Assembly: GCF_024385505.1 (NCBI RefSeq)
Contig: NZ_JANFLT010000001.1
Location: forward strand, 620,001-684,000
Reading direction: 5' to 3'
DNA: 64,000 bases
Source: Arthrobacter zhaoxinii
GTDB taxonomy: Bacteria; Actinomycetota; Actinomycetes; Actinomycetales; Micrococcaceae
The position numbers and the translations under genes are program-made. The notes below the pieces were generated by a model, which saw nothing but the letters and a program-made list of their open reading frames with translations, was not told where the DNA came from and did no database searches. Below are positions 17,455 to 25,804 of this stretch, piece by piece; the stretch's first letter is position 1; every line of letters starts with the position of its first letter.

Positions 17455-19374
17455 CTACCGGACCTCTTGCTGCGCCGCTGTGTCGGCGGCCGCAGCGCCT
17501 GCCGGCACGGGGACCGGTTCGGCCGCTGCTGCCGTCGCTGACTGCGCGGAGGCTGGGCCGGCCGCCTCGGCCGTCACTGCCTTCGCGGTGGCGCGGTCCG
17601 CCGAAGCCTGCCCGTAGGCAGCGGCGTGCCGGGCCGCGCGGTACCCGAAGACGACGGCAGGCGCGATGGTTGCCCCCGCTCCGGGATAGGTGCGGCCCAT
17701 CACGGAGGCGGTGGTGTTTCCGGCTGCATACAGGCCGGGGATGATGCTGCCGTCCTCGCGGAGCACGCGTGCATCGGCGTCCGTGACCAGCCCGCCCTTG
17801 GTCCCCAGATCTCCGGGGTACAGGCGGACGGCAGAGAACGGACCCTTTTCCAGCGGTCCGAGGTTCGGGTTGGGCTTGACCCGCGGGTCGCTGTAGTAGT
17901 TGTCGTAGACGGTGTCGCCGCGGTGGAAGTCTTCATCGATTCCGGTCTGGGCGAAGCCGTTGAACCGTTCCACGGTGGCCTCCAGGGCGCCCGGCGGAAG
18001 ACCCATCTTCTCGGCCAGGCCCGTCACCGTGTCGTCCCGGAGCAGCAGTCCCTGCCGCGTCCAGTCCTTACGCCCGGTCAACAGGGCGTTGAACAGGTAG
18101 CGGCGGGCGTGCCGGGCTTCGAACACCAGCCAGGCGGGATCCCCCGGCACTTTTTTGTTGTTCTCGAGCATGTGGTGGCCGAAATCCACGTAGGATTCGG
18201 ACTCGTTCAGGAACCGCCTGCCCGCAGCGTCCACCACCATGGAAAACGGCATGGACCGCTCCGCAAGCGTGAACGTGACCTTCCCCTTCGGCCCGACGGC
18301 CGTCGGTCCCCACCACGCGTCATCCATGAGGGCCAGCGCGCCTCCGCGGGCGGCCACAATGTCGATGGCCTGGCCGAGGTCACCTTCCGGCGCCGAGGAA
18401 TACTCCTGCTCCAGGCCCTGGTACTTTTCCCGCCATGCCGCGTTCCGCGCGAAACCGCCGGCGCCCAGCACCACGCCGTGCCTTGCCCGAATCCGGATGT
18501 CCCGGCCCTGCCGGCGGACCACGGCGCCCAGCACCGCGCCGTCGTCGTCCTCGACCAGGTCCGTGAGCGGCGTCGACAGCCAGACCGGCGTCTGCTGGTT
18601 ACGCACGATGTACATCAGCGAGGACGAGAGCGCCCCGCCGAGCCCGTATAGCCGCTTGCCGCGGAGCAGCCCCCCGAGGGTGCGGAAAACGAAGCGCGCG
18701 CCGCGGATGAAACCGCTGGGCGTGGACCAGGCCCGGGACAGCTCCCAGACGTCATCGGTGGCCAGCGGCGCGGGGATGCCCAACGCCTTTGCGCGGGAGT
18801 GCTTGAACCATGGGCCCAGGAGCTTGGTGTCGAAGGGCTTCACTTCCAGTGAGCGTCCGACCATGCCGCCGGGGCGGTCCGGGTAGTAGTCCGGGTAGTC
18901 CTTGGAGCGCATCCACTGCACCCCGAGGCCGCCCAGGAACGTCACGACTTCCGGCACGGTGCGCAGGAACGCGAGCTTGCGTTCACGCGAGGAGACGGGG
19001 CCGACGTCGGCAATCACCTCCTCCATGTAGGTGAGCGCGTTTTGCTGGCTGTCCTGCACCCCTGCCGCCTTCATCAGGGGGTTGTTGGGCATCCAGAGGC
19101 CGCCGCCGGAAATGGAGGTGGTGCCGCCCCAGAGCTTGGTGCTTTCCACCACCAGGACATCGAGCCCCTCGTCCGCTGCGGTGATGGCCGCGGTCAGTGC
19201 GGCCGCCCCCGATCCCACGACCAGGACGTCGACTATCCGGTCCCATTCGGGAGCCGGCGCGTCGGCCGCCGCGGAGTCTGTTCCGCGCTCCCGTACTGCG
19301 TGTTCGTTCCGTGCCTGGCCGTGTGTCTCGTTTGCTTCCGCTGCGGCTGCCGCCGCCGTTCCATCAGTTTCCAT
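17455..19374 (-). CDS. FAD-dependent oxidoreductase, 3-ketosteroid-delta1-dehydrogenase/fumarate-reductase family
   Basis: 639 residues. After a polar 45-residue N-terminal tail comes DVLVVGSGAAALTAA (GSGAAA at 54-59), then VVESTKLWGGTTSISGGGLWMP, the FAD-binding segment of flavocytochrome/KstD-type enzymes. The C-terminal GLYAAGNTTASVMG motif closes the FAD site. This points to a delta1-dehydrogenase-like reaction on a ketosteroid or another cyclic ketone, but there is no steroid catabolic cluster around it, so the substrate stays open. The last ~55 residues are a low-complexity Ala/Glu/Pro tail. GGGGGAG precedes the ATG. Confidence 0.85.
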   Translation of the reverse strand: METDGTAAAAAAEANETHGQARNEHAVRERGTDSAAADAPAPEWDRIVDVLVVGSGAAALTAAITAADEGLDVLVVESTKLWGGTTSISGGGLWMPNNPLMKAAGVQDSQQNALTYMEEVIADVGPVSSRERKLAFLRTVPEVVTFLGGLGVQWMRSKDYPDYYPDRPGGMVGRSLEVKPFDTKLLGPWFKHSRAKALGIPAPLATDDVWELSRAWSTPSGFIRGARFVFRTLGGLLRGKRLYGLGGALSSSLMYIVRNQQTPVWLSTPLTDLVEDDDGAVLGAVVRRQGRDIRIRARHGVVLGAGGFARNAAWREKYQGLEQEYSSAPEGDLGQAIDIVAARGGALALMDDAWWGPTAVGPKGKVTFTLAERSMPFSMVVDAAGRRFLNESESYVDFGHHMLENNKKVPGDPAWLVFEARHARRYLFNALLTGRKDWTRQGLLLRDDTVTGLAEKMGLPPGALEATVERFNGFAQTGIDEDFHRGDTVYDNYYSDPRVKPNPNLGPLEKGPFSAVRLYPGDLGTKGGLVTDADARVLREDGSIIPGLYAAGNTTASVMGRTYPGAGATIAPAVVFGYRAARHAAAYGQASADRATAKAVTAEAAGPASAQSATAAAAEPVPVPAGAAAADTAAQQEVR

Positions 19375-19532
19375 GCTCCCCCGCCTCTGGGCCGTGCCCG
19401 AGCGCTGGATGCCCGGCAGCCGGGGTCCTCGTCGGGCCTGTCCGGGCAGCTCGCCCGTGCGGGGGATGCTAACAACGGCGGGCCGGGAAGTATAGAGGTA
19501 GTTAGCCGCCGGCTAAGTATCCTGCGGGGCGG

Positions 19533-20426
19533 TCAGTCGTCGCAGCCGCCGGGGCAGCGGAGCGTTGCGGGGTCCGAGGCGCAGTCCGCGCAGTACAGGG
19601 TCAGCTTCCGGCAGGACGGGTTGGAGCAGTTCTCGAACTTGCTCGTGGGCGCCTGGCAGCGCACGCATTCGCCGATGGTCACGGCGTCGTCCGTGAACTC
19701 GGTATGCATCCGCTTGTCGAAGACGTACAGCGAACCCTCCCACAGGCCCTTGTCCCCGTAGGTTTCCCCGTAGCGGACAATGCCGCCCTTCATCTGGTAA
19801 ACCTCGGAGAACCCGCGGTTCACCATGAGGCTGGAGAGCACCTCGCAGCGGATCCCGCCGGTGCAGTAGGTGACTACGGGCTTGTCCTTGAGGTCGTCAT
19901 ACTTGCCGGATTCCAGTTCGGCGATGAAGTCATGCGTGGTCGAGACGTCGGGCACCACGGCGCCCTTGAACTTGCCGATCTGCGCTTCGAAGGCGTTGCG
20001 GCCGTCGAAGAAGACCACTTCCTCGCCGGCCTTTTCCTTCTCCTCGACCAGCTGGTGGAGTTCCTCCGGGCGCAGGTGCGTGCCGCCGCCGACCACACCG
20101 TTTTCGTCCACCTTCAGCTCGCCGGGTGCGCCGAAGCTCACGATCTCGTCGCGGACTTTCACGCTCAGCCGCGGGAAATCCTCCGCCGAGCCTTCGGAGT
20201 ATTTGGTGTCCATCTTCTTGAAGGCGGGATATTCCCGGGTCGCCTTGACGTAGGCCTTGACGGCATCCAGTTCCCCGCCGACGGTGCCGTTGATGCCGTC
20301 TTTGGAGATCAGGATGCGCCCGCGCAGGCCCAGCTTTTCGCAGAGGGCGCGCTGCCACAGACGGATTGCGTCCGGGTCGGGAAGGGGAGTGAAAGCGTAA
20401 TACAGTGCAATTCGGTTCAGTGCCAC
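19533..20426 (-). CDS. trhO: tRNA uridine 5-hydroxylase TrhO (rhodanese-domain, YceA family)
   Basis: Oxygen-dependent hydroxylation of wobble U34 in tRNAs is the family activity. From the GTG at 20426 the protein has 297 residues. An N-terminal acylphosphatase-like region contains [17 protein letters not shown]. The rhodanese domain has active-site loop CTGGIRCE (Cys188, Cys194). The C-terminus has a CxxC-rich zinc-ribbon-like tail (CVRCQAP, CSNPSC, CADC, CPGGC). The GTG is preferred over an ATG 81 nt upstream because TACCCT lies exactly 6 nt before it (leaderless pattern) and conserved sequence begins ALNRIALYY. Confidence 0.88.
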   Translation of the reverse strand: MALNRIALYYAFTPLPDPDAIRLWQRALCEKLGLRGRILISKDGINGTVGGELDAVKAYVKATREYPAFKKMDTKYSEGSAEDFPRLSVKVRDEIVSFGAPGELKVDENGVVGGGTHLRPEELHQLVEEKEKAGEEVVFFDGRNAFEAQIGKFKGAVVPDVSTTHDFIAELESGKYDDLKDKPVVTYCTGGIRCEVLSSLMVNRGFSEVYQMKGGIVRYGETYGDKGLWEGSLYVFDKRMHTEFTDDAVTIGECVRCQAPTSKFENCSNPSCRKLTLYCADCASDPATLRCPGGCDD

Positions 20427-20432
20427 AAGATA

Positions 20433-20503
20433 AGGGTAGACCGCGGCGGGCACCCGCTTTTCCTCTCCTATGCATACCGTTCGCACCGGACGGCCGCTAA
20501 TGT
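20433..20503. promoter_or_regulatory. divergent -10 boxes between trhO and the GNAT gene
   Basis: Minus-strand TACCCT (20433-20438) lies 6 nt before the trhO GTG, and plus-strand TAATGT (20498-20503) lies 6 nt before the GNAT ATG. Neither gene has a ribosome binding site. Confidence 0.45.
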
Positions 20504-20509
20504 GCATCT

Positions 20510-21163
20510 ATGAGAGCGCTGGATGACGATTTGCTTGAGATCTGGGTCTCCGGATGGGCCCAGGCCCGGGGGTACCGGACCCGCCATGAGGGACGTTTCC
20601 CGGCAGCACTGCTGCATGACCGGACCAACGACTGGGAGTATTTCGCCCTCGAACCCTCCCATGACGAGTTCGCCGCGCTCGCCTCCTCCGCCCGGCACAG
20701 CCCCACCCGGCTGTTCACCATCGTGACCACGCGGGTGAACGAAGTCCACGGGGCGGCGTCGGTGTACGGGATGCAGATCCGTTCGTCCGATGAGGTCCTG
20801 ATGGTGGCGGATATGGAGGGCCAGGACATTGAGGCCCCCGTGCTGCCGTGGGATAGCTTCAGCGTGGAAAGCACGCACGAGAACCAGGTGGGCATCGTGA
20901 CCGTGTTTGATGCGGGTTCGCCGATAGCCTCCGGGCGGATGGCCGTGACCGACGGCTACGCGGTGTTCGACCGGATTGTCACCGAGCCCGCCTACCGGCG
21001 GCGCGGCCTGGGCAGTTATGTCATGCGGGCGCTGACCGCTCTGGCGCTGGAGGATGACGCCGATGCCGGGCTGCTCATCGCCTCGGCGGACGGGCAGGAA
21101 CTCTACCGGTACCTGGGCTGGGAGTCCCTGGCCGCCGTCGTGATGTTCGAGCCGCGGCTCTGA
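20510..21163 (+). CDS. GNAT family N-acetyltransferase
   Basis: 217 residues. The C-terminal half is a GNAT domain: YAVFDRIVTEPAYRRRGLGSYVMRAL is interrupted here as strand beta4 followed by the acetyl-CoA loop RRRGLG (about 163-168), then GLLIASADGQELYRYLGW as the final strands. The N-terminal half is a degenerate GNAT-like or unrelated region. No substrate can be assigned. TAATGT 6 nt before the ATG suggests a leaderless transcript, divergent from trhO. Confidence 0.8.
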   Translation: MRALDDDLLEIWVSGWAQARGYRTRHEGRFPAALLHDRTNDWEYFALEPSHDEFAALASSARHSPTRLFTIVTTRVNEVHGAASVYGMQIRSSDEVLMVADMEGQDIEAPVLPWDSFSVESTHENQVGIVTVFDAGSPIASGRMAVTDGYAVFDRIVTEPAYRRRGLGSYVMRALTALALEDDADAGLLIASADGQELYRYLGWESLAAVVMFEPRL

Positions 21164-21232
21164 TTTCCGTCGGCAGGTTCCCCCGGCAGTGAACATGCGC
21201 TGCCGCGGATTTTCCGGTGGGAGAATGAGCAC

Positions 21233-23575
21233 GTGGCTCTTCATGATTCCCTGATTCCGCTGCTGGGCGGCGGTGCCGAGCCCGAGCAGCTCATGCACGT
21301 GCATCAGATTCCTGCGCGCCGGGCAGTCACCGCGCCATGGCCGGAATGGGCGCATCCCGACGTCGTCGCCGCCTACCAGCGCCGCGGCATCCACGAGCCG
21401 TGGGCGCACCAGATGGAAGCCGCCGACGCCGCGCACCGCGGGCAGCACACGATCATTGCCACCGGCACTGCCTCCGGAAAATCGCTGGCCTACCAGCTGC
21501 CCGTTCTGGACGCGATCCACCGCACCTCCCTCGATGACCGCGCCACGCTGGAGCCGTCCGGCGCCGTCGCCCTGTATCTGGCGCCCACCAAAGCGCTGGC
21601 CGCCGACCAGCTTGCCGCGGTCAAGTCGCTGCAGCTTCCTACGGTCCGGGCCGAGACGTACGACGGCGACACGGACACCGGCGCGCGGCGCTGGATCCGG
21701 GACCACGCCAACCTCGTGCTCGCCAACCCGGACATGCTGCACTTCGGCGTGCTGCCGAACCACGCCTGGTGGGCCCGGTTCTTCCGGCGCCTGAAATACG
21801 TCATCATCGACGAGGCGCACAGCTACCGCGGGGTGTTCGGCTCGAATGTCGCCAACCTGATGCGCCGGCTGCGGCGGATCTGCCGGTACTACGGCGCCGA
21901 TCCCGTGTTTATCGGTGCCTCGGCCACGTCGTCCGCACCGGAGGACTCCTTCAGCCGGCTGATCGGTGCGCCGGTCACCGCCGTGACCCAGGACCATTCC
22001 CCGCACGGATCCACGACGGTGGCCCTGTGGGAGCCGCAGCTGACCGAACTCAAGGGTGAAAACGGTGCCCGGTCACGGCGCACGGTCGTGGCCGAGACCG
22101 CCGATCTGCTGGCCAACCTGGTGGCTGCGCAGGTCCGCACCATCGCCTTCATCAAATCCCGCCGCGGGGCCGAAACCATTGCCACCATCACCCGCCGGCT
22201 GCTGGACGAGGTGCATCCCTCCCTGCCGGACCGGGTGGCGGCCTACCGTTCCGGCTACCTGCCGGAGGAACGGCGGGAGCTGGAGCGGCGGCTGCGCAGC
22301 GGCGAGCTGCTGGGTATCGCCAGCACCTCCGCTCTGGAGCTGGGCATCGACATCTCCGGGCTGGACGCGGTGCTGGTTGCCGGTTGGCCGGGCACCCGCG
22401 CATCTCTGTTCCAGCAGATCGGCCGGGCCGGACGCTCCGGGCAGGACGCCCTCGCTGCCTTTGTCGCCAGTGACGATCCGCTCGACACCTATCTGGTGCA
22501 CCATCCCGAAGCCATCTTCGACAGGTCCGTGGAGGCGACGGTCTTTGACCCCTCCAACCCGTATGTGCTGGGCCCGCATCTGTGCGCAGCCGCGGCAGAG
22601 CTGCCGCTGACTCCGGACGAGCGGGAATTGTTCGGGCCCACCGCGGGCGGACTGCTGGAGCAGCTGGTGGACCAGGGCTACCTGCGGCGCCGGCCTTCCG
22701 GCTGGTTCTGGACGCATCCGGAAAGCGCCGCCTCCATGGTCAACCTGCGGGCCGCCGGCGGGGGTCCGATCAACATTGTCGAGACCGAGACCGGCACGCT
22801 GCTGGGCACCATGGATTCGCCGCAGGCCCAGTACCAGGCGCATACCGGGGCGATCTACGTTCATCAGGGGCAGACCTTCCTGGTGGATGAACTCAACGAG
22901 GCCGACCACTGCGCCATGGTCACCCGCACCAACCCGGAGTTCTACACCCAGGCCCGGGACATCACCCAGGTGGAAGTGCTGGAAACGGACCGGACGTCGG
23001 AGTGGAACGGCATCCAGGTCTGCTTCGGCACGGTGAAGGTCACCACCCAGGTGGTTTCCTATCAGCGCAAGGCCCTGATCTCGAACGAAATCCTCGGCGA
23101 GGAGCCGCTGGAGCTGGAAGCCAAGGAGCTGTTCACCAAGGCCGTCTGGTTCGTTATTGACGAGAAGTTCCTGGTCTCGGCAGGGCTGGCCCCGGCCGAC
23201 TTCCCTGGTTCCCTGCACGCCGCCGAACATGCCTCCATCGGCATGCTGCCCCTGGTGGCCACCAGCGACCGGTGGGACATCGGCGGCGTCTCCACAGCCC
23301 TGCATGCCGACACGGAGAAGCCGACCATCTTCGTCTATGACGGGCACCCCGGCGGCGCCGGTTTCGCCGAGCGAGGCTACGAGGCCGCGCGGATCTGGCT
23401 GGCGGCCACCCGTGATGCCATCCGTGCCTGCGAGTGCGACGGCGGCTGCCCCTCCTGTGTGCAGTCCCCCAAGTGCGGCAATAAGAACAATCCGCTGGAC
23501 AAGAAGGGCGCCGTCACGCTGCTGAACGTGCTGCTGGACCATGCGCCGGACGAGGCCCTGGCCCTGACCTCCTAG
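21233..23575 (+). CDS. DEAD/DEAH-box helicase with C-terminal DUF1998 cysteine domain (MrfA-like)
   Basis: 780-residue superfamily 2 helicase. Q-motif-like AHQ at 58-60, Walker A GTASGKS (78-84), DEAH box at 193-196, SAT-type motif GASATSSAP and C-terminal RecA motif VI QQIGRAGRSGQ are present. The C-terminus holds the DUF1998/MrfA cysteine cluster (CECDGGCPSCVQSPKCGN). Bacillus MrfA repairs mitomycin C damage, and a DNA-repair role is inferred. The start is a GTG at 21233 with GAGAAT 6 nt upstream. Its TAG stop shares the CTAG palindrome with the stop of the opposing TadE-like gene. Confidence 0.9.
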   Translation: MALHDSLIPLLGGGAEPEQLMHVHQIPARRAVTAPWPEWAHPDVVAAYQRRGIHEPWAHQMEAADAAHRGQHTIIATGTASGKSLAYQLPVLDAIHRTSLDDRATLEPSGAVALYLAPTKALAADQLAAVKSLQLPTVRAETYDGDTDTGARRWIRDHANLVLANPDMLHFGVLPNHAWWARFFRRLKYVIIDEAHSYRGVFGSNVANLMRRLRRICRYYGADPVFIGASATSSAPEDSFSRLIGAPVTAVTQDHSPHGSTTVALWEPQLTELKGENGARSRRTVVAETADLLANLVAAQVRTIAFIKSRRGAETIATITRRLLDEVHPSLPDRVAAYRSGYLPEERRELERRLRSGELLGIASTSALELGIDISGLDAVLVAGWPGTRASLFQQIGRAGRSGQDALAAFVASDDPLDTYLVHHPEAIFDRSVEATVFDPSNPYVLGPHLCAAAAELPLTPDERELFGPTAGGLLEQLVDQGYLRRRPSGWFWTHPESAASMVNLRAAGGGPINIVETETGTLLGTMDSPQAQYQAHTGAIYVHQGQTFLVDELNEADHCAMVTRTNPEFYTQARDITQVEVLETDRTSEWNGIQVCFGTVKVTTQVVSYQRKALISNEILGEEPLELEAKELFTKAVWFVIDEKFLVSAGLAPADFPGSLHAAEHASIGMLPLVATSDRWDIGGVSTALHADTEKPTIFVYDGHPGGAGFAERGYEAARIWLAATRDAIRACECDGGCPSCVQSPKCGNKNNPLDKKGAVTLLNVLLDHAPDEALALTS

Positions 23576-24057
23576 CCCGGCGGTCCGGCTCGTGCCCGGG
23601 CCGCGGCTGGGACCGGCAGTGCAGGCACGTCCACCTCCGTTTCCACGGTGAGGGTGTTGGTTTCCGGGTTCACGGTGCAGGCGCGCAGGAAAGCGTTGTT
23701 GCGTGCTGCTACCTCCCCGGCCACGCCGCAGGCATCTCCGGAAGCGGCGGCGGGAGGATTATCCGCCGCCGGCAGCTGCAGGCCGCGGAGAGTATCCGCC
23801 CCGGCGAGCGCCGCCAGGTCCGCGGCGGTGGCGGCCCGGACAGCGGCAACCGATGCCTGCACCATCAGCAGTGCGACCACGGAGAAACCCAGCAGGACCA
23901 GGCAGATCCCGATCGCGGCGACCGTCCCTGCGCCTCTGTCATTCGGCTCCCGGCCGTTCCGGTCCTGAGCCTTCCCGTCGCGGCTGTCCCGGACCCTTGC
24001 AGGCCGGCATTCTTCGGCGGACCGGACCCCGGTTCTATCCTTCGGGTTGAATCCCAT
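23572..24057 (-). CDS. Rv3654c-family TadE-like secreted pseudopilin
   Basis: 161 residues. A basic, hydrophilic 41-residue leader ends at DRG, followed by a hydrophobic stretch (TVAAIGICLVLLGFSVVALLMVQ region, about 45-67) and a periplasmic/surface domain with two cysteines (Cys110, Cys127). The pattern is a prepilin-like leader, but the Glu at +5 of classical pseudopilins is replaced by Ala. It is the last gene of the Tad operon and overlaps the upstream tadE by 23 nt. Its stop codon overlaps the stop of the convergent helicase gene. It is probably a minor pilin or secretion component. Confidence 0.75.
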   Translation of the reverse strand: MGFNPKDRTGVRSAEECRPARVRDSRDGKAQDRNGREPNDRGAGTVAAIGICLVLLGFSVVALLMVQASVAAVRAATAADLAALAGADTLRGLQLPAADNPPAAASGDACGVAGEVAARNNAFLRACTVNPETNTLTVETEVDVPALPVPAAARARAGPPG

Positions 24058-24478
24058 CAGGCAGGCCTCCGTCCCCGGGGAAGGCAACAGCATCGGCGGA
24101 AAGTTCCAGCGGCAGCAGGGACAGCACGGGAAGCGACAAGACGCTGCGGACTTCGACGGCTGTCCACTGCCCCTCTTCCGAGAGCACCAGCTGCGCCGAC
24201 GTGCCGGCCAGCCGTTCCACCGCGGCCTCGGCGGCGGCCGGATCCGCCCGCATGATTTCCCGCGCTGCGGCCCGGGCAGCTTCCTCCAAACGCAGCTGCG
24301 TGACCCCGGCCGATATGCCGGTGAGTCCGCCCACCAGCACGAGCACGATGGCCGGGAGCGCGACGGCGAACTCCGCTGTGGCTGCACCCCGCTCCCGGCC
24401 CCGTTTCCGGTCTTGGTCCCCTTCCCGTTCCCGTTTCCCCTCCCCCAGCGGAGTGCCGGCGCCGGTTCCCGCTGCCAC
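24035..24478 (-). CDS. tadE: TadE-family minor pseudopilin
   Basis: 147 residues. A highly charged leader (KREREGDQDRKRGRERG) runs to Gly31, followed by AATAEFAVALPAIVLVLVGG, a textbook TadE hydrophobic segment with Glu at +5 after the predicted prepilin peptidase site. A ~95-residue extracytoplasmic domain follows. It starts 10 nt after the stop of the DUF4244 gene and overlaps the next gene. Its role is in Tad/Flp pilus or related secretion assembly. No TadV-type prepilin peptidase is encoded in this operon, so processing must rely on an enzyme elsewhere. Confidence 0.8.
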   Translation of the reverse strand: MAAGTGAGTPLGEGKREREGDQDRKRGRERGAATAEFAVALPAIVLVLVGGLTGISAGVTQLRLEEAARAAAREIMRADPAAAEAAVERLAGTSAQLVLSEEGQWTAVEVRSVLSLPVLSLLPLELSADAVAFPGDGGLPDGIQPEG

Positions 24479-24488
24479 TGGTCCGCTC

Positions 24489-24941
24489 TTATCCGAGGGT
24501 CAGGGCGGACCGGATCAGGGACACCAGCATCGACCGGACTTCGTCGCTGCCCAGCACTACCGCCAGCAGCCCGGCAAAGGCCACGGCGGCCAGGGTGGCA
24601 ATGGCGTATTCCGCCGTCGCCATCCCGGCTTCCCGGTCCGACCAGCCCGGACCCGCAGGTGCCGGACGGGACGCGGTGTCGCGCAGTTCCGTACCCGTGC
24701 CACCGCGGCTGGAAGAGCCGGAGAGCGGCTTGACCAGGGTCAGGCGCCGGGTCACGGGTGTGGCCCGCCCGGACAGACTGTGCACGCCGTGGCTTCCGTC
24801 CGTCCACGGGTCGGGGCACAAGGCGCCGTCCGCGGAGCGGCCTGCCTCGGGTTCGGCAGTGCCGGTTGGTTGGACGGCACCCGGGAGAAGGTGCTTGCTC
24901 ACCGGGGAAGTACGTCCGAAGGATGCGGGGATCAGTGCCAT
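24489..24941 (-). CDS. DUF4244 Flp-pilin-like protein with unusually long leader
   Basis: 150 residues from the ATG at 24941, which has a strong AGGAGG ribosome binding site. The C-terminal 44 residues begin at Gly106 | MATAEYAIATLAAVAF, matching the Flp prepilin cleavage pattern (Glu +5, Tyr +6), and end after a short tail. The 106-residue leader is Ser/Thr/Gly/Pro-rich and far longer than classical Flp leaders; I expect relatives to have a shorter one. It is separated from tadC by 242 nt containing GC-rich repeats. It is the best candidate for the major pilin of this locus. Confidence 0.75.
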   Translation of the reverse strand: MALIPASFGRTSPVSKHLLPGAVQPTGTAEPEAGRSADGALCPDPWTDGSHGVHSLSGRATPVTRRLTLVKPLSGSSSRGGTGTELRDTASRPAPAGPGWSDREAGMATAEYAIATLAAVAFAGLLAVVLGSDEVRSMLVSLIRSALTLG

Positions 24942-25079
24942 GTTTTCCTCCTGCTGGAAAGTTCTGCGGGACTCGATCCTGCCGCCGACGCTCCCTTGCC
25001 GGGTGCTCCGCCCATGCTGCTGCGTACAACCGGAGGACGGCAGTAGCCTGTGGAGGAGTACAGCCTCCCGCCGCGGCAC

Positions 25080-25171
25080 GGACCGGTGCGGGGCCGGACC
25101 GTGCGGGCGGGACCGGTACGGGACCGGGATAGTGCAGGCGGGACCGGTACGGGGTGGAACCGGTGCGGGAC
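25080..25171 (-). repeat. degenerate GGACCGGTRCGGG repeats between tadC and the pilin gene
   Basis: About five imperfect copies of a 13-15 nt GC-rich unit are spaced irregularly. They lie in the only sizeable gap inside the tad operon, so they sit in the mRNA leader of the pilin-like gene. No promoter was recognised in the gap. Confidence 0.6.
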
Positions 25172-25183
25172 GGAAGGATCCGG

Positions 25184-25804
25184 TTAGGTCCATCCCGGCA
25201 GCAGGGACATCAGCAGGGGCACCACTGTCAGCGCCACGAAGGCGGGCAGCGAACACAGCCCCAGCGGCATCACCAGACGGACCCCGAGCGCCGCTGCGCG
25301 CCGCCTGCTCTCCGTCTGCCGGCGTCTCCGAAGGGCATCCGCCTGGGAATGAAGCACTGCAGCCGACGGTGCCCCGGTCACGGCCGTGAATCTCAGGGCC
25401 GGGCCGAGTGCTGCGAGTGCCGAGGCCTGTCCGGTCGGCACCCCGCCGACCCGGGACCCCGGTTCCGTACCTGACGGCTGGGTTCCGGCCGGGGCGGAAC
25501 CGGCGGACAACTGCCACGCGGCGTCCCAGGGAATTCCGAGGTCCAGTGCCTGCAGCAGCCGGTCGAGATCAAGGGATGTGGCCTGGTCCACGCCGTCGCG
25601 CAGGATGGCCAATGCAGAGGACAGCGGTTGTCCCGCTTCCAGCATGGCTGCGATCAGGTCCAGCATCAGGGCAGGGTCCCCGGTGCTGCCCTCCGTTCGA
25701 GATTCGGTGCTGCGCCGGACGTGCTGCTGCCGCGGATGCCCGCCGGCTCCGGTCAGCAGCAGGGCAGCAGCGGAAAGGAATGCGAACACCAGCAGTCCGC
25801 TCAT
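25184..25804 (-). CDS. tadC: TadC-like type II secretion F domain protein
   Basis: 206 residues. An N-terminal transmembrane helix (MSGLLVFAFLSAAALLL) is followed by a T2SSF core with LDLIAAMLEAGQPLSSAL, and two hydrophobic segments near the C-terminus end in VPLLMSLLPG. It is an inner-membrane platform component working with TadB. It starts within the tadB stop codon (ATGA overlap). The middle contains a Gly/Ser/Thr-rich insertion (about residues 103-122). Assignment follows from position and topology; T2SSF proteins are weakly conserved in sequence. Confidence 0.78.
   Translation of the reverse strand: MSGLLVFAFLSAAALLLTGAGGHPRQQHVRRSTESRTEGSTGDPALMLDLIAAMLEAGQPLSSALAILRDGVDQATSLDLDRLLQALDLGIPWDAAWQLSAGSAPAGTQPSGTEPGSRVGGVPTGQASALAALGPALRFTAVTGAPSAAVLHSQADALRRRRQTESRRRAAALGVRLVMPLGLCSLPAFVALTVVPLLMSLLPGWT

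Noticed and set aside
20468-22006. A 512-codon minus-strand frame across the GNAT gene and the helicase start
   Set aside because: It crosses two real genes and their promoters and has no recognisable motif.
22073-23542. A 489-codon minus-strand frame opposite the helicase gene
   Set aside because: Same antisense artefact; the helicase motifs are on the plus strand.
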